This document shows, one piece after another, positions 1 to 13,132 of a stretch of 64,000 bases of DNA. Both the position numbers and the translations under genes were made by a program. Source of the stretch: Sciurus carolinensis (taxonomy: Eukaryota > Chordata > Mammalia > Rodentia > Sciuridae); NCBI RefSeq assembly GCF_902686445.1, contig NC_062215.1, forward strand, positions 29,348,750-29,412,749, in the 5' to 3' direction. The notes below the pieces were generated by a model. That model did no database searches and was not told the origin of the DNA. It worked only from the letters and a program-made list of their open reading frames with translations. Position 1 is the stretch's first letter, and each line of letters opens with the position of its first letter.

Positions 1-2066
1 ACCTCTTGGAGTTCCTCCCATGGAGTCACCCTGGGTTCTGGTAAATGGCCTCAGCCTAGGACAGCAGCCCAACAACCAACTTGCTTCCACTGACCAGCAT
101 GAGTACATGAGTTTGAATGATTGGTGATTTGCTAATTTTTAGGTGTCTCTCTGATACAGGATGAGGTCAGGGCTCTAGGCTCTTGAGGACCCACCATGAA
201 AACACTGTGAGAAATAAGTGTTGCTAGATTTCTCCTGATACAAGACAGAAAATGTAACTGGAATCATGCATTTTGTATGAAAAACATACATATAACTGTC
301 CACAAAGATCAATTCCTACACCTGAATGAAAAGATGGGGTACCTGCATAGTATAAAGAATTCATGTATGCACTCATGACACAATTGTAAAGATAACAAAC
401 TTGGTCAGTATACATCAAATGGACACAGTAATTTTGCAATACATTATTTAACAAAATTGTTTATATAGACAATAGTCCTACCACCCCCCTACACACACAC
501 AAACAAATATTTGTCCGGGATCCACACATCCAGGGTGGTGTTCTTGCTTGTTCTTGCTTGTTCTTAATTAGTAACAAATTATAATCTTGGTGGACAAGTA
601 ATCATGTCTCCTGCTATAGCATAAACATTTATTTTGTGAACAGAGATTTCATGGCTCATTTCATATTTCTTCACAATAGTATAGAAGTGTGTGTACCAGA
701 ATCTATGCCATAGTTCCCTTAATAGTTAAGACTAAATTTGGTAGAGAATGTATCTGTGTTTGACCCTTCTGCTTGTTTTCTCCTTATCAGTTTAGTTTTG
801 CCTTCAAATTTTTTTTGTTTCTTTTAATTTTCTCCACCCCTGTTTTAATTTATTGCATTTTATAGTTTTTATTCCCCCATTAGTGTAGCTTCTTTATTAA
901 TTATTCATAGTTACTATTTCATCTTCACCTTTGACTTCACCCTGTATATGTAAGCTGCTCTTAGTATCGTTGATTGATAGACTGACTCTGTTCTGGCATC
1001 CAAAAGGAAGGTAATCCTTCTCTTCTATTACACATCCATTGACCTTTCTTTGTTCATTTGTTTCTGGTTTCTATATTGTGCCAATTTTTCTTTTTTAACT
1101 TTTGAGGAATTGATCTTGGTTATTGCTATAGTGTGATCTCTCTCTCTCTTTTTTTTTTTTTTTCTTTGCTAATTAAATTGTAATTTCTTGTCAATAAACC
1201 ACTGATGTCCAAGAAAGCCTGCTAACCCTTGACTACAGGAAATTCTCCTTTACTTTAAAAACTCATGTTTAAATATCTCTTCTTCTGTGAGGGCTTCCCT
1301 GTTCTTAATCTTAAGCAGAATTATTGTGTCAATTGTCTCTGATGCCTCTGGTTTATAAAGGTCTCTTCAATCAGTATCTCTGTCCTTTTTAGGCTGAGTT
1401 TCTGGGACAGGTTGGTTGTATCTCTAACAACTTAGCACATCTAACAGCATTTTAGAACTGGTCAGTGAATATTTCCTCTGTGACTGCTCCACAGGGAAAA
1501 AACAGAAAAGGTAATTCAAATCTACTTTCTATCCTGATAGTATTTCTTTTATGTTCTATTTAACATTTTCATTTTAATTATAAAATATTTTAATCAAATT
1601 CAAAAGTACAGAAAACAATGTCACAATTATCTGTGCATCTGCCTCTGAGATTAAAAAGAGTTTAATTGTGTGCCAGATTTGCTTTGCATATCTCTTTATT
1701 TTAAAATAAATGAAACGTAAGGAAAACCAAAGTTGCCCTCTCCCTCACCCCTTTCCTCCTCACTCCTCCCTTTCAGGGGATAACTAATGTCCTCAAGTCA
1801 GAGCCTATCAATCTCATACATGCTTTTATGACATTTAAAGCATATTTGTAAAGATATAAACAATATATACTGCTGTATGGTGTGTTTAAAAATAGCTCGT
1901 AAATTAAATTGAATAGAAAAAGGTGATCATTTTTACCACTGCCTTCCACTTTTAGACATATGTTTTAATGCAAGTGAACCAAAGAAAAAAGAAAAACTTC
2001 CAATCCTATAATCTGATTGGCTGTGTCCAAACTTTTGATATCATAAATAATTTTTTGTTTACATCT
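1..2066. other. Unique AT-rich DNA, no gene seen
   Basis: Apart from the possible L2 at 1200-1460 and short T runs near 1150, I see no repeat family, exon or regulatory site that I can support. Confidence 0.6.
1200..1460 (+). mobile_element. Possible L2 fragment
   Basis: TTTAAATATCTCTTCTTCTG and GAGGGCTTCCCTGTTC are like the L2 segment around its CAGGAAGCCTTCCCTGA core. Very diverged. Confidence 0.35.
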
Positions 2067-2478
2067 TGTATTAGCCAGGTTTCTCTACAGAAACAGAACC
2101 AATATAGAAGGAGGTTTATTATAAGGAATTGGTTCACACAATTTTGAAGATGGGCAAGTCCACAGACTGGAGACAAGGAAAAGCCAGCGTCCAGTCTGAG
2201 TCTGAAGGTCATCTGCTGTGGAGCTGGGAAGAGCCAATCTACAGGTGCTATTCAAAAGCAGCCTCTGGATCCTTGGGGAAGGCTGGCCTTTTTGTTTCTT
2301 TGCAGGTCCTCAGCTCATGAGATTGAGTCACATTATGGAGGTCATCTGCTTTACCCAAAGTCCACCAATCTAATGTGACTCTCTTCCACAAACACCCTCA
2401 TAGAAATACCCAGAACAATGTTTACCAATATCTGGATACCTTCTGACCCGTCAAGCTGATGTAAAATTAACTAACACA
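2067..2478 (-). mobile_element. Solo ERVL LTR, MLT2-like
   Basis: Read on the plus strand it begins TGTATTAGCCAGGTTTCTCT with CAGAAACAGAACCAATA, has TTGGTTCACACAATTTTG and CATTATGGAGGTCATCTGCT, and ends near AAAATTAACTAACACA. These mark the complement of MLT2-family LTRs. It is a solo LTR with no internal genes. The short open frames inside it are chance. Confidence 0.82.
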
Positions 2479-3887
2479 CTTCCCTAAATCTATTTTCTTT
2501 GGTTTTGGGAGAAAGGATTTGAAGGCCCTCCTTGTGATCAGGAGAGAGGTGACATGGTTATAACCTTTCCCTGGGAAGATGGTTATAGCCCCAGATCTAA
2601 TCTTTACCCTAACCCTCATCATATCCATAATAACCTGCCCCCCTCTCACACACATTATATATGATGTTATGTTTGTCTTCATGTGATTGACATGAGACTA
2701 AAACCCAATCCTTTCACATTATGTAATTATGCTTCCCCAAACTGATCTTTGTTTCTCTGTAAATGTTCCTCTTGATTCTTTTCTGTTAGTGCCCCTTAGG
2801 CTGAGGCCCTGCCTTCTATATCCTGGTAATCTCTGGCCATTCCTTCCTAATTGAAGTTATGCTTAACCCAGTTAGTGAGATTTTAATTAATCCTTCAAGC
2901 TTTCCTTCAAGCAAGCATCCTACTTGAAGTTTTACTTCACTTACGTTTCTAAGATTTTAATTAGTCCTCCAAGGCTGCTTCTTTTGAACTTTCTCTTTGG
3001 CTCTACAACTTCTGCTGCCATTTTTCCCAGATTCTAAGATGCCCTGTATTGTAAGCTGCACTGTTGATTAATAATATCTTTTCTTTTTCACGTGGGGGAG
3101 TTGACAGCTCCGAATTCAATGTACATATTTTCTTTTATAAAATAAACCAGCTGCCAAAGGAATGTGTTTTTATATAATTATGTGGCACTTTCTATTTCAA
3201 TATCACAATCAAAATTTGAATTAAAAATAAAAAAAAAACTCTTCTCAAAGTCCAATCTTCTCATTCTCTTCTAGCCACTGGCATTAGGCATAACATCGCT
3301 GTAACAAGATTCTATTCATAACCTGTGCTTGTGTCAAATCAGAAACCTCTTCCCCTGGTCCTCTTCCGTGCATATGCTAGTCACACCTGATTTAGGGATG
3401 TGCACAAAATAACCTATGATAAATACTTTTGGGAGCTTTATTTACTTCTTTTCCTATGCTCAGGATTTATTTCATCAGGAAAATTCATAGTTCCTTGAAG
3501 TCTTTAGAAATGCCCTGGTAGAACTAAGTATAGAAAGATACTTGGAAATAGAGGTTTCCAATTTTGTTTCCTGGTTGTTGATTGAATCAAATGCCTTGAG
3601 TGATTTTGCTCAGTTATAATTCCCTAATTGACCATTTATTCTAGGTGTCCAAAATTATTAGTATAAGGGGGATGAATATAAGTATTATTGTATAGTCTCC
3701 TTGCCAAATAAGCACTTTATTTTTAAAGTTTATTTTAAATTTCTGTCCCATAATGTTATATTTATTTTTCTTTGTGTATCCTTTTCTTCTACTTTCATTT
3801 ATGTTCCATCTTTATCTATCTTACTGTATTGAACACTTAATTTGTTTAAGGTTTTTATTTAATATGGTACAAGAAAGCAAAATCAAC

Positions 3888-3932
<45 letters not shown>

Positions 3933-4734
3933 TCTCACACAACATGCACACACCATCTATCATAATGGGACTACTGAATCAAAAGTTTAAGACTGACATA
4001 TATTGTTGGAAATACCTAGCTAATAAGCTTCTTTATTGTACCAGTAGTCTACCATTGGGGGAGATAAAAATTTGAAGACAGCACAATTCTACACTGACTC
4101 TTAAGACTTGAAGAGGTTCCACCAAAGCCCTAAAGAAATCACTAGTTCCTCGGGATAGGTGTAGAATGTATGACACCTAAAAACATTAACTAGATCTCAT
4201 GCCCTCTTTACCTATTTCCAAATGGGTGCAATTAGTGGGGACAAGTATCACCACCATCCCCCAAGACCTCAAGTGCTCCGCTAGGCTGCAAAACTCTGAG
4301 ACAGGGAGGAAAAGAGGTGGGCACCAGAACGACAGCCACTTCATCTAAAGGGAATGAAGCTATCTATCTCATAAGACACAGATTCTGGTCAAGAAAGCTG
4401 TGAACGAGAGAATGCCCCGGGCTTGGCCTTCAGGACCTGGACCTGGAGAGAAGTTCCCCGAATGGTTGCTCACCCTAAGACTGCAAGAGCTTCCCACTGA
4501 GAAAAGCCATCATCACTACATTGTCTTTCATACTGGGATAATACCTCCAAAAATGGTCCTGAGTGTTCATGTTGGCTTCTGGGGAATTAATAGAAGCTTC
4601 TTAAAGGCCAGGCTATCAAGGCTGAATTTTGAAATACAGCAAGGTTTACAAATGTGGGTAAGGTAAAAAGATGTGAGAAGAGGAAAAGATAAAAATGTTG
4701 TCACCAAGTCTTAATTCAAATTCAACGGAGAATA
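2479..4734. other. Unique DNA, no gene seen
   Basis: Holds the microsatellite at 3886 and otherwise unassigned text. An 88-codon frame at 4400-4666 has no domain and no splice context that I can support. The part from 4220 may belong to the internal region of the LTR element that follows. Confidence 0.5.
3886..3952. repeat. (TC)n(CA)n microsatellite
   Basis: Compound TC then CA dinucleotide repeat. A frame through it codes only for Ser/Leu and Thr/His runs. Confidence 0.97.
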
Positions 4735-5362
4735 AGACCTGGAGACAGGTAGATAGCAATGAAAGTGTCAACTTCAATCCTGAGGATGTTCGGAAGGAAG
4801 TCATCCAAACTTGGGGCCAGGACACTCTCGGCAGTGAACAGCCTCTGCTGTGGTTTCCAGCAGGGTCAGTACACCGAGTGGAATCTTGGGGATTCACACG
4901 GTGTGTACAGTCCCTTCTCCTTGAATACAGACAGGGCCTAGTGACTTTCCAAAATGGGAAGAATACAGAAAGAGCTGTAAGATGTGATTTCCAAGACTGG
5001 ATTGTGAAGAGCTCTTATTTCCATTTTGCTTTGCCTGGTCTATTTTTTCTGGTTTTCTCAGCTAAATTGCTTTAATGAAACAAGCCACCTTCGAGAGAGC
5101 TCTACATAGAAAGGATGCAGAGGTGGCCTCTGAAAAGCAGCCAGAAGCCACATGAGTGAGCTACAAATTGAAATCTCCATCCTCAAGATCACAACAGTTC
5201 TGCCTAATATTAAGATTTTAGCCCTTGAGAAATTGTGAAGCAGAGGATGTGCCAGATAAGCTCAACTGGGACTGCTGACCCTGAAACTATGAGCTAATAA
5301 ATGTTGTTTTAAGCCATTAACTTTCGGGACCATTTGTTATGCAGCAATAGATAACTAATAAA
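4735..5362 (+). mobile_element. MLT1-like MaLR LTR
   Basis: The 3' end is diagnostic: TGTTTTAAGCCATTAA, then TTTGTTATGCAGCAATAG and ATAACTAATA. The 5' boundary is uncertain because the first half is diverged. A 126-codon frame at 4695-5075 lies within it and looks like chance, since it shows no domain and overlaps the LTR. Confidence 0.6.
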
Positions 5363-8300
5363 CCTCTCCTAGAAACCATAATCTCATCCGAAAAAGAAAG
5401 TGAAGAGAGAATCCCTCTCGCCAAGAGGAGATAAATTTGTGGAAAAATGAAAATCAGAAGATACTAAACCACACATCCCTACTGCTTTTATTTCCCAAAT
5501 TCACCCATTACATAAATATTTCATCTTCCCCAGGGAGTGTCCTTCAAAAGTAGAATTGTCCAGATGTGACCCTATGTTGCTTTGATCTGGGACTCAACTT
5601 CCTGCCATCTGAAGGGCAGCCTTCGAGTTTAAATGCCCATGGGATTAGGACCCCCCTCTAATGGTCCATGATAATGCTTTGGGTCTTCCTAAAGACCTCA
5701 AGTTCCAAGTACAGGGTGGCTGAGTATTCCCAAAATTGTACCCAGTAAGTGCTACAAATCCACATTTCTCAGTGCCAGGTAATCTGTGTGCTTACCCACA
5801 GACAAGACCCCTCTCTCATGCTTATCCTATATAGAGGGGCATCAGTGGCGTGGTGAGTGGGGTTGAGGTTCCACCACTGGAGTAGAACCTGCAGGCTAGC
5901 ATGCCTTTCCTTGGAATAATGGAGAGATTGAGAACTTACACATCTACTTCTTATTGTCTCTGGCTTAGGAGATTTCCTTTTGTTCCAGCATAGACTATTT
6001 CATGATCCATGCTGCGCATTGTTATGAAATTCATTCTGACCACTAGCATGAACCCTCCTTAACTACAAGACCGAGAGAAGTGAGTGCGAGTCTAAAGATG
6101 CCTCAGAAGCATTTGTTCTGTTGCTCCCCCTCTATTAAAAGCAGAAATGTGCAGAGTTAAGTACTGCTCCCAATTCCCTGAACATATGTGGTTGCATGTG
6201 CACACATACAAATCAATGAAAGGTAGAGAGATATGAAAACTCTGGAACAGGGAGTAACTTGACATTTTTTTATGCCTTACAAAGTTTTGCCTTTGAATAA
6301 AACTTTGCTATTCCCCTGGCCTTGACATAGGCCAGAGTTGGGAAATACAAATGGGTCTGAATGGCAAGACATGAAGGTAAGTTCAAGGACATAGTGTAAT
6401 GAGGTAGCAGAATGCCCATTGGTGGGCCCATTCTATTGCCCAACCCAGTGGGCATGGTGCCTCTGGGATCATGCAATGCAGTAGCCCCAGCAGAACCCTT
6501 AGACCTTAGATGATAATAGTCACTCATGTCTCCTTTTCTCACTTGACCTTTCCTATTTTAGGAATGACAGTTTGATAGTACAGCAAAAAAAAAAAAAAAA
6601 AAAAAAATCTAAGTCCAAGACCTGCCACCAAGGCACTGATCTCACCTCTTACCTTCCTGTTGTATTTGTGGGGCTGCTGAAAGTAAGTAGCAGGATGATT
6701 CATCGTAGCCTCTGGAAGTTGTCTGACAGAACTCTATTCCAGTGTCTGACCGAAGCTACTTATATCTTGTGTCACTTTCTGCAGTGACTCAGTTCCAAGT
6801 GAAGATTAATGCAGTTAGAACATTTTGCAGAAATAGTAAATCACCCTTGCAACTGATTGTGACTCTGGAGCTGCTGAGCCTGTGAGTTATTCATGCAGCT
6901 CTCCAGTGCTGCTTTCATAAACAGATATTGTTTCATTGGTTGCTAATCATTCCTGCTGAAGTTAGAGTAAACTCAAGGCCAGGGGAATAGCAAGGTTTTA
7001 TTCAAAGGAGTCAAAACTTTGCAAGGCATAAAAAATGTCAAGGTACTCCCTGTTCCAGACTTTTCTTACATTGATGGACACTGAATACTTGTTTGAGAAG
7101 AGCTTGTATTCAAAGTCTGTGTGTCACATCTCTTTTGAGAATACTTTTTTGTTAATGAATTCACAGAATTATTTCATTTTCTACAAGTCTCTTTTTCACC
7201 ATGTTGACAGTGGTTAGCAAGAATATTTTTCTTTGTCAAAATAAATGACAGTCACATGAGTAAATGCTGTAAGGAAGTTTACTAGGTAGACTAATCTCTC
7301 TGTGGTTCTTTTATTAGCCATTCTCAGAAGGTAATATTGGTAGGAAAAATAATTTTTAATTCATAACATCACAATCAATGCTTTGATATTTTGTTTGCTT
7401 GTTTTTAATTACTGAGGCGGTCTTTCAGGGCTGTTAACAACTAGACCCAAAGCCATTAAGCATGGGGACACGAGTTAAATATGTAGCATACAGTTCAGAA
7501 TCAAAAGGTCTACTGAATGGAAGAGTTTGACAGTCTAGAAGGACCCCATGTCTCTCTCTGGTGTTTCAGAAATGCTTATTTAGATGTGAGAAACTTTACT
7601 TAATGGTAATAGATAAAGAAATCATTTAGTTCGAAGTCCTCATTACTCTCATTCCTGAAACCAGACTATTTTGAATTTCAGCCTCATTATTAGATTCAGT
7701 GCTCCTAAGAAAATTTATATTTCAAGTGCTCAACCAATCTCTGAAATAATGTTGAGAGAAATCATCCTTGGAAATATCAACCTAAAAATTGACTGCAAAT
7801 CAGGCACCCTTTCCTGCTTGGTTTTACACAGTTAAGAGGATAATGCATTTATTCCTAGTCAGAGGAAACATCTTTGGCATCTTTGTCCTTCACTTACTGC
7901 CTAAAGAGGCTTGATGGTTCATTGTCACTAGTGGCATCACGAGACAGGTGGAAGAAAAGGAGTTTCCAGGCAAAGGACTTCAGAGGAATATTTAGATCAA
8001 ATTTTTGACCCTGCGGGTAACATTCCCTTTAACTCAGGTTTATTACTGTCGTGCTCATATTCAGTAAGGGTTAAATCAGTAACCTCAAAGTTTGCTTCCA
8101 TTTCTAAGGTTCAGTTTTATTCCAAAGATTAGTCCTAGTTCTCATTTTCTCCCTATATTCTGCACATTTGTAAGTATTAAATGTCTCATTCATCTTCCAT
8201 ATTAAATAGGGGCTAGAAGAAGAGTGGACAAGGCTGGGACATACCTCATTAGCTGAATTGAATGTTAACTAATAAAACACAAGTCCCTTGCCAGTGTAAA

Positions 8301-8904
8301 GAATCTGGGTTAGCTGTAGGGACCAGTGCCTCGGATTCAGTTATTAAAAATGCTTAATTACAGGTGCAGCCAAGAAAACTTGTGAAAAATCATTTGAAAT
8401 AATTCCAGAAGTATAACAGAGATTTTCAAAGGGATTTTTAATGGCAACCTGTTGGAATTCATTGGTTCGTTGCTGGTTTGTGGTTCTCACTTAAAGGACA
8501 TAATATGAAACAGGTAAATCAGTCTGTTATCATATAATCATTGCATTTAATTTATTGAATAGAATAAGAGGAGGGTAATCTTTAATATTCCTTTTGTTTT
8601 TTAACTGGGAGCAGCAAGGTTGGAGTAGAATCATCCTTGAAAACTGCTCAGGCAGAATTATTTTTGAGTGGCGTTTACATTCTTACACTGTCTGAGAAAG
8701 AACCACTACTCAATATCATCCTCCTGCCACTCCCACCCAGAGCACAACACATTTATTGCATAAAATCTAAACAACCCGACAATTTGCAGGAGCAGTGTTC
8801 AATAGGATTTTCTGCAAAGTGAGACCTAGCCTGTAATCTGCACTCTCCAATATACAGCTATTCCATGTTTGAAACAGGACTAGTAAACCTGCAGAAACCA
8901 GCTT
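5363..8904. other. Unique DNA, no gene seen
   Basis: Only the A run at 6585 stands out. 6790-6960 and 8280-8520 are repeat-free and of balanced composition, so they are fair places to look for conserved regulatory DNA. Short frames of 60-90 codons are at chance level. Confidence 0.55.
6585..6607 (+). repeat. Poly-A tract (23 A)
   Basis: A pure A run on the plus strand. It may be the tail of an unrecognised retroposed copy, but I could not identify a parent in the upstream kilobase. Confidence 0.9.
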
Positions 8905-9020
8905 TAAAATTTTGTGTAACTTCAGTTAATTAAACGTGAATAACCACTTGTGGCTATTGGCCACCATATTGGAAGGGGCATTTCCATAGTCTCAACACCT
9001 TCACAGAATTTTCTGAAAGA
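8905..9020. mobile_element. MER3-like hAT DNA transposon fragment
   Basis: AATAACCACTTGTGGCTATT, GGCCACCATATTGGAAG and GGGGCATTTCCATAG match the 3' half of a MER3-type short element. Nonautonomous, no transposase. Confidence 0.6.
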
Positions 9021-9153
9021 TTTGAGTCAAATAAGATCTGTTCCAAGCCAGTTCTTCATCATCGTACCAGCTTATGAACCCAAATTAGTATATTAGATTA
9101 TATGATTTTATTTCAACTTTGTTTCTCATTTGAAAAATATGTAGATTATATGC

Positions 9154-9154
<1 letters not shown>

Positions 9155-9195
<41 letters not shown>
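9155..9195. repeat. (CA)n microsatellite
   Basis: About 20 CA units; an AAAAG-type A-rich run follows at 9223-9255. Confidence 0.98.
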
Positions 9196-9197
<2 letters not shown>

Positions 9198-9569
9198 TCA
9201 TCTTATTTCCCAAAGTGTGCACATAAAAAAAAAGAAAAGAAAAGAAAAAGAAAACCATGGTTTTAGAGTTTAAGGTTGAAAAAATCCATAAACTTCAAAG
9301 TTGTCTCCTGGTGTCTGGAAAGTAAGGTTTTTATTCCTGACCATTGTGACCAAAGCCATTACAGTCAGGACCAACATTTATTCAACCTTGTCTTCTAAAA
9401 TAGCCATAAATACTAGTGAACCGCATGGGAAATTGAACTTGTGAAGAAAGCTACAGAAGAAAAAGTAAGAAACAGACTTTGGAAAAATATTTGTTATGGT
9501 TTGTTGGGCATGTAGCCATAAAAAGACATCATGGGCAAGGGAACAGGTGCCTTTGTAAGGACCATAAAT

Positions 9570-9745
9570 ACCTGCATTCCAGTACCAGTTCTGCCACTTA
9601 CTAGTGCTGATGACGTTTCCCAGGTTAATGAATCTCTCTCTCTGAGTATGAGATTCTTTATCTGGAAAAGAAGATATTAGTCTATGGCGTTTAAAATCAA
9701 GAGAAGTTTAAATAAGATAATAGAGGCAGATAGCTTCCATTGACC
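9570..9745 (+). mobile_element. MIR
   Basis: CAGTTCTGCCACTTACTAGT, then AATGAATCTCTCTCTCTGAG and GATTCTTTATCTGGAAAAG follow the MIR core and 3' order. Confidence 0.75.
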
Positions 9746-10524
9746 TTAAACATGTTAATTCCTTGACTTTGCATTTTTAAGAAAAATATTTTAAAACATG
9801 AAAATTAATTAAAACCATGTATGCTCCATAAATAGCCAGTCAATCAGACTTTTCTGTGAAATAAGAGTTCAGTGTGACAGTGGAAGTAGGTTCTACAAAA
9901 CCAGGGTAACTTCAGTCCCAGGCAGATGGTCACATTCTGAAGGAGGAAAAAAGCTTCTTTTTCAGAAAATCCTCTTAGTTGGTTCCTTCATTATGATTGG
10001 GCAAAATGCCACTTACAACAGATGGATATGAATACAAGCAACCAGAGAGGCTGTGCTTATACCCCAAGTCTTGGCATATGGCTCCAGACTCCCTCACCAG
10101 GCTGTGGAAACAGCTGCTGTGTGTTCTCCCCACCTGCAGTTACAAAGCTCTGCCAAGGGTGTCCAAGCACATAGAAGAACCTGCAGTTGGTGGTTCTTCT
10201 GGGTCAGAAGCCATACCTATCACCTTACGAGCACTAGGGGCCCTTTTTCAAAGCTTTCTTTTAAAATCCCTGAAAAGGAAGAAGATGTTTAACTATTCAA
10301 ATGCATCTATCCTTTCACTAACATTGAAGAGACAGCAGCTTTAGGAGAGGAAAAAAACGGAGAGAGACGTATTCAAATCTCAACTTGACAATTTACTTAT
10401 AATTGAATATAATTAATATCTTGGACCCTGAGGTACCTCTCTTCAACTGAAAATGAAGAATACAGGATGAGATTGTAGTGATGATTAGGGAGAACGATGC
10501 AAAACAGAGACCAACTAGCTGGGA
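9746..10524. other. Unique DNA, no gene seen
   Basis: Overlapping plus-strand frames of 115 and 79 codons (9997-10344) have no domain, no repeat match and no convincing splice sites. I regard them as chance. Confidence 0.5.
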
Positions 10525-10965
10525 TGAGTATGGCAATAGTAGTAATGGTGGCAATAGCTAACGCTTATTTACATATAAGTTGCACACCCGTCGTGGTTTT
10601 TTAAAAATCTGTTTTAGTTGTACATGGACACAATACCTTTATTTTATTTATTTATTATAATGTGGTGCTGAGGATCAAACCCAGTGCCTCAAACATGCTA
10701 GGCAAGTGCTCTACCACTGAGCCACAACCCTAACCTCCATCATAGTTTTAAGTGCTTTGTGTTAGTCCTCATAGTTACTTCAAAAAATTATATATTACAT
10801 TTTATACATGCATATGTATAACAAAACAAAATAGATGAAGAAACTGAAGTGGAATGAGCTTAAATATCTTGCCCAAGATGACAAAGCTAAAAAGGCATGA
10901 AGTGGAGAATAAAAGCAGGCAGCCTGACTCCAGAGCCTGGCTTCTTAACCACTACTGTAGGTGTT
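10525..10965 (-). mobile_element. MIR, split by an ID SINE
   Basis: GGCAATAGCTAACGCTTATT lies before the ID. After it come AAGTGCTTTGTGTTAGTCC, AGATGAAGAAACTGAAG, CTTGCCCAAGATGACAAAGC and CTGACTCCAGAGCCTGGC. This is the complement of a MIR in correct order. Confidence 0.85.
10601..10737 (-). mobile_element. ID SINE (tRNA-Ala-like) inserted in a MIR
   Basis: The complement gives the squirrel ID: GGTTGTGGCTCAGTGGTAG, GCTAGGCATGTTTGAGG-like core (plus strand CTCAAACATGCTAGGCA), GGGTTTGATCC, then the tail read on the plus strand as GTACATGGACACAATACC. Flanks TCGTGGTTTTTTA and TCATAGTTTTAA are a good decayed target duplication. MIR text continues on both sides. Confidence 0.92.
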
Positions 10966-12307
10966 AAGGGAATGGCAAGTATTTTTATGGGGAAAAAATG
11001 ATTCACAGGAAATTGAGTATGTTAATGAACTCTCCTTTGGTGAAAAGCAAATGACAGCTATAGGGTCTGTGAATGATTTCTATCTGGCACTTCTTGCTTA
11101 GGTAGGACAAATTTGCAGAGGGAAGGATAATTCAAAGTCACTCCTTTTTATGGGAAACCAGAAATGGCGTTACAAGAGTCAAAATCATTACTGCATATTA
11201 TAAAGAAGCGGTGTAATTTAAGTAATTGGGCAAATCCTGAAAGAATTGTTTTTATATTTTAATCGCTGGCAGAATAAATTGAGTTAATGGAATTTATATT
11301 CTTAAATTTACATTTTCTATCAATCCTAGTCTGTATTTATATGTGGTTTTACATGCAGCACATTAGACACAGCCTGGCCTGATGAAATTGATTTCATTAA
11401 ATATGGAAAGAATTAACTACTGGTTTAAATTGGGTTGGTCTCACTTGTATATTTGAAACCTGTTTTACCAAGTGGATTTTTTTTCTCTCCTATTAAGGAC
11501 CAATCACCTAAGGAGAGGAATATCAATTGAGGGCTACAACGAAGTTACAAAGCAGAATCATTTAGAATTATTTTTAAACTTATAGAAATAAGATGTTTTC
11601 TATTTTCTTACTTTGAATATTCAAGTGCTACAATGCTTAACCTCAATTTTGTCAGTCAGTCTGATACCAAGCCTGCAATGAAAAGCAGTGTCAGAAAACT
11701 GAAGATGGATTGAGATAGAAACATGTCTGATTAGGAACAGGGATAATAAGTGGAGCCAAAGGGAATAGGTGGAAGGAGGATGGACAAGAACTCAGCCTCC
11801 TCCATTCTTTCCTCCATTTTTTCGTTTCAGCTCTACCTGTGTTCCTCCTCCACCACCCACCTCAGTGTCCAGCATACATATCTAATCAGAAATTCAGGGA
11901 ACCAGTGCACCTGGAGGGCAGAACATCAAGTCCAACAGGATTATTGTTCAGCCTTAAGATTTAATATTATTTCCCTCATTGAGCTTCAGACTTGCTGGGG
12001 ACCTGGCACTCCTTTCTTCTTTCCTATTCACCTCTTTTGAAATGAGAATGTCAACCTTATGCCTGCTTTACCATTGTACCAAACAAGGACACAGTATGTT
12101 TGACTCCATGGGTTCTCAGCTGGAGAGCAATATACCTCAGAATAAATTGTACCTTGAGGCTCACCCTTACTGATTTAGATGCATTTATATGAGATTTGGT
12201 TTTAAGTATTGAGGCTGGAATGAATTAAGATTTGAAGGGGCTATTAGGATGGAATAAATATATGTCACACATTAGAAAACTGTCAAGTTAGGGGGATCAG
12301 GGTTGGA
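10966..12307. other. Unique DNA, no gene seen
   Basis: 11190-11500 is repeat-free AT-rich text and could hold a conserved element. The 96-codon frame at 11750 has no recognisable domain. Confidence 0.55.
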
Positions 12308-13120
12308 TTCCTACAGTCTGAATACTTGTGTCACCTCCCAATTCACACATTGAAACCTAATCCCCAATGTTAGGATATTTTGAGGCAAGGTGTTTGGGTG
12401 CTATTTAGTCATGAGAGTATTTCTCTCATAAATGGAATTAGTGCCTCTATAAAACAAGAAAAGATACTGTTTTAGTCAGGTTTTTCACTGTTATGACTAA
12501 AAGTTGACCAGAACAATTTTTAGGGCAATAAAAGTTTATTTAGAGGCTCCAGTTTCAAAGATCTCAGTCCAGAGACAGCAGGCTCCATTTCTCGGGACTC
12601 AAGGTGAGGCTGAACATCATGGCAGAAAGGTGTGACAGAGGGAAGTGGCTCACATGATGATTAGAAGGCAGAGAGTCTCCACTCACCAGATGCAAAATAT
12701 ATACCCCACAGCCACACCCCTAATAACCCACCTCCTCCAGCCACACCCTACCCATATTCAGTTACCACTCAGTTAATCATCATCAGGGGATTAATTCACT
12801 GATTGGATTAATACCCTAATAGCCCAATCATTTGTCCTCTGAACCTTCTTGCATTGTCTCATGCGTGAGCTTTTGGGGGACACCTCAAATCCAAACCATA
12901 ATAGATCCTAAAGAGATCCCTCATCATCTTTACCATATAAAGGCACAGTGAAGAGATGGTATTCTGCACAGCAGGAAGTGAGCCCTCACCAGACACAGGA
13001 TTTGTCAGTGCCTTGATCTTGGACTTCCCAGCCTCCAAACCTGGGGAAAATAAATTTCTATTAACTATAAGATACTCTACCTGTGGTAGTTTATTACAGT
13101 AGCTCAAATGGACAAAGACA
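12308..13120 (+). mobile_element. MST/MLT1-type MaLR LTR split by a second LTR
   Basis: The 5' part (12308-12469) has CACATTGAAACCTAATCCCC and GGAATTAGTGCCTCTATAAA. The 3' part (12903-13120) resumes with CTAAAGAGATCCCTCATCA, GAAGTGAGCCCTCACCAGAC, TTGATCTTGGACTTCCCAGC and ends near GGACAAAGACA. The two parts join in consensus order around a 430-base minus-strand LTR, so the insert is younger. Confidence 0.9.
12470..12902 (-). mobile_element. MaLR-type LTR (copy 1), inserted in an older LTR
   Basis: On the plus strand it starts TGTTTTAGTCAGG and ends GGGGGACACCTCAAATCCAAACCATAATA in two adjoining parts (GGGGGACACCTCAAATCC, then AAACCATAATA). GATAC lies just upstream and GATCC just downstream, a plausible 5-bp target-site duplication with one mismatch. 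It carries an AATAAAAGTTTATTTAGAGG segment near its 3' end and no coding region. Three more copies of the family lie at 13450, 39385 and 48400. Confidence 0.85.
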
Positions 13121-13132
13121 GCAAATTAAATC

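Noticed and set aside
4695..5075. 126-codon open frame
   Set aside because: Overlaps an MLT1-like LTR, has no domain, and a second frame and an antisense frame overlap it.
6585..6607. Poly-A tail of a processed pseudogene
   Set aside because: No recognisable parent coding sequence upstream and no flanking duplication found.
9997..10344. 115-codon frame as a small gene
   Set aside because: Two overlapping frames in the same strand, no domain, no splice or promoter context.
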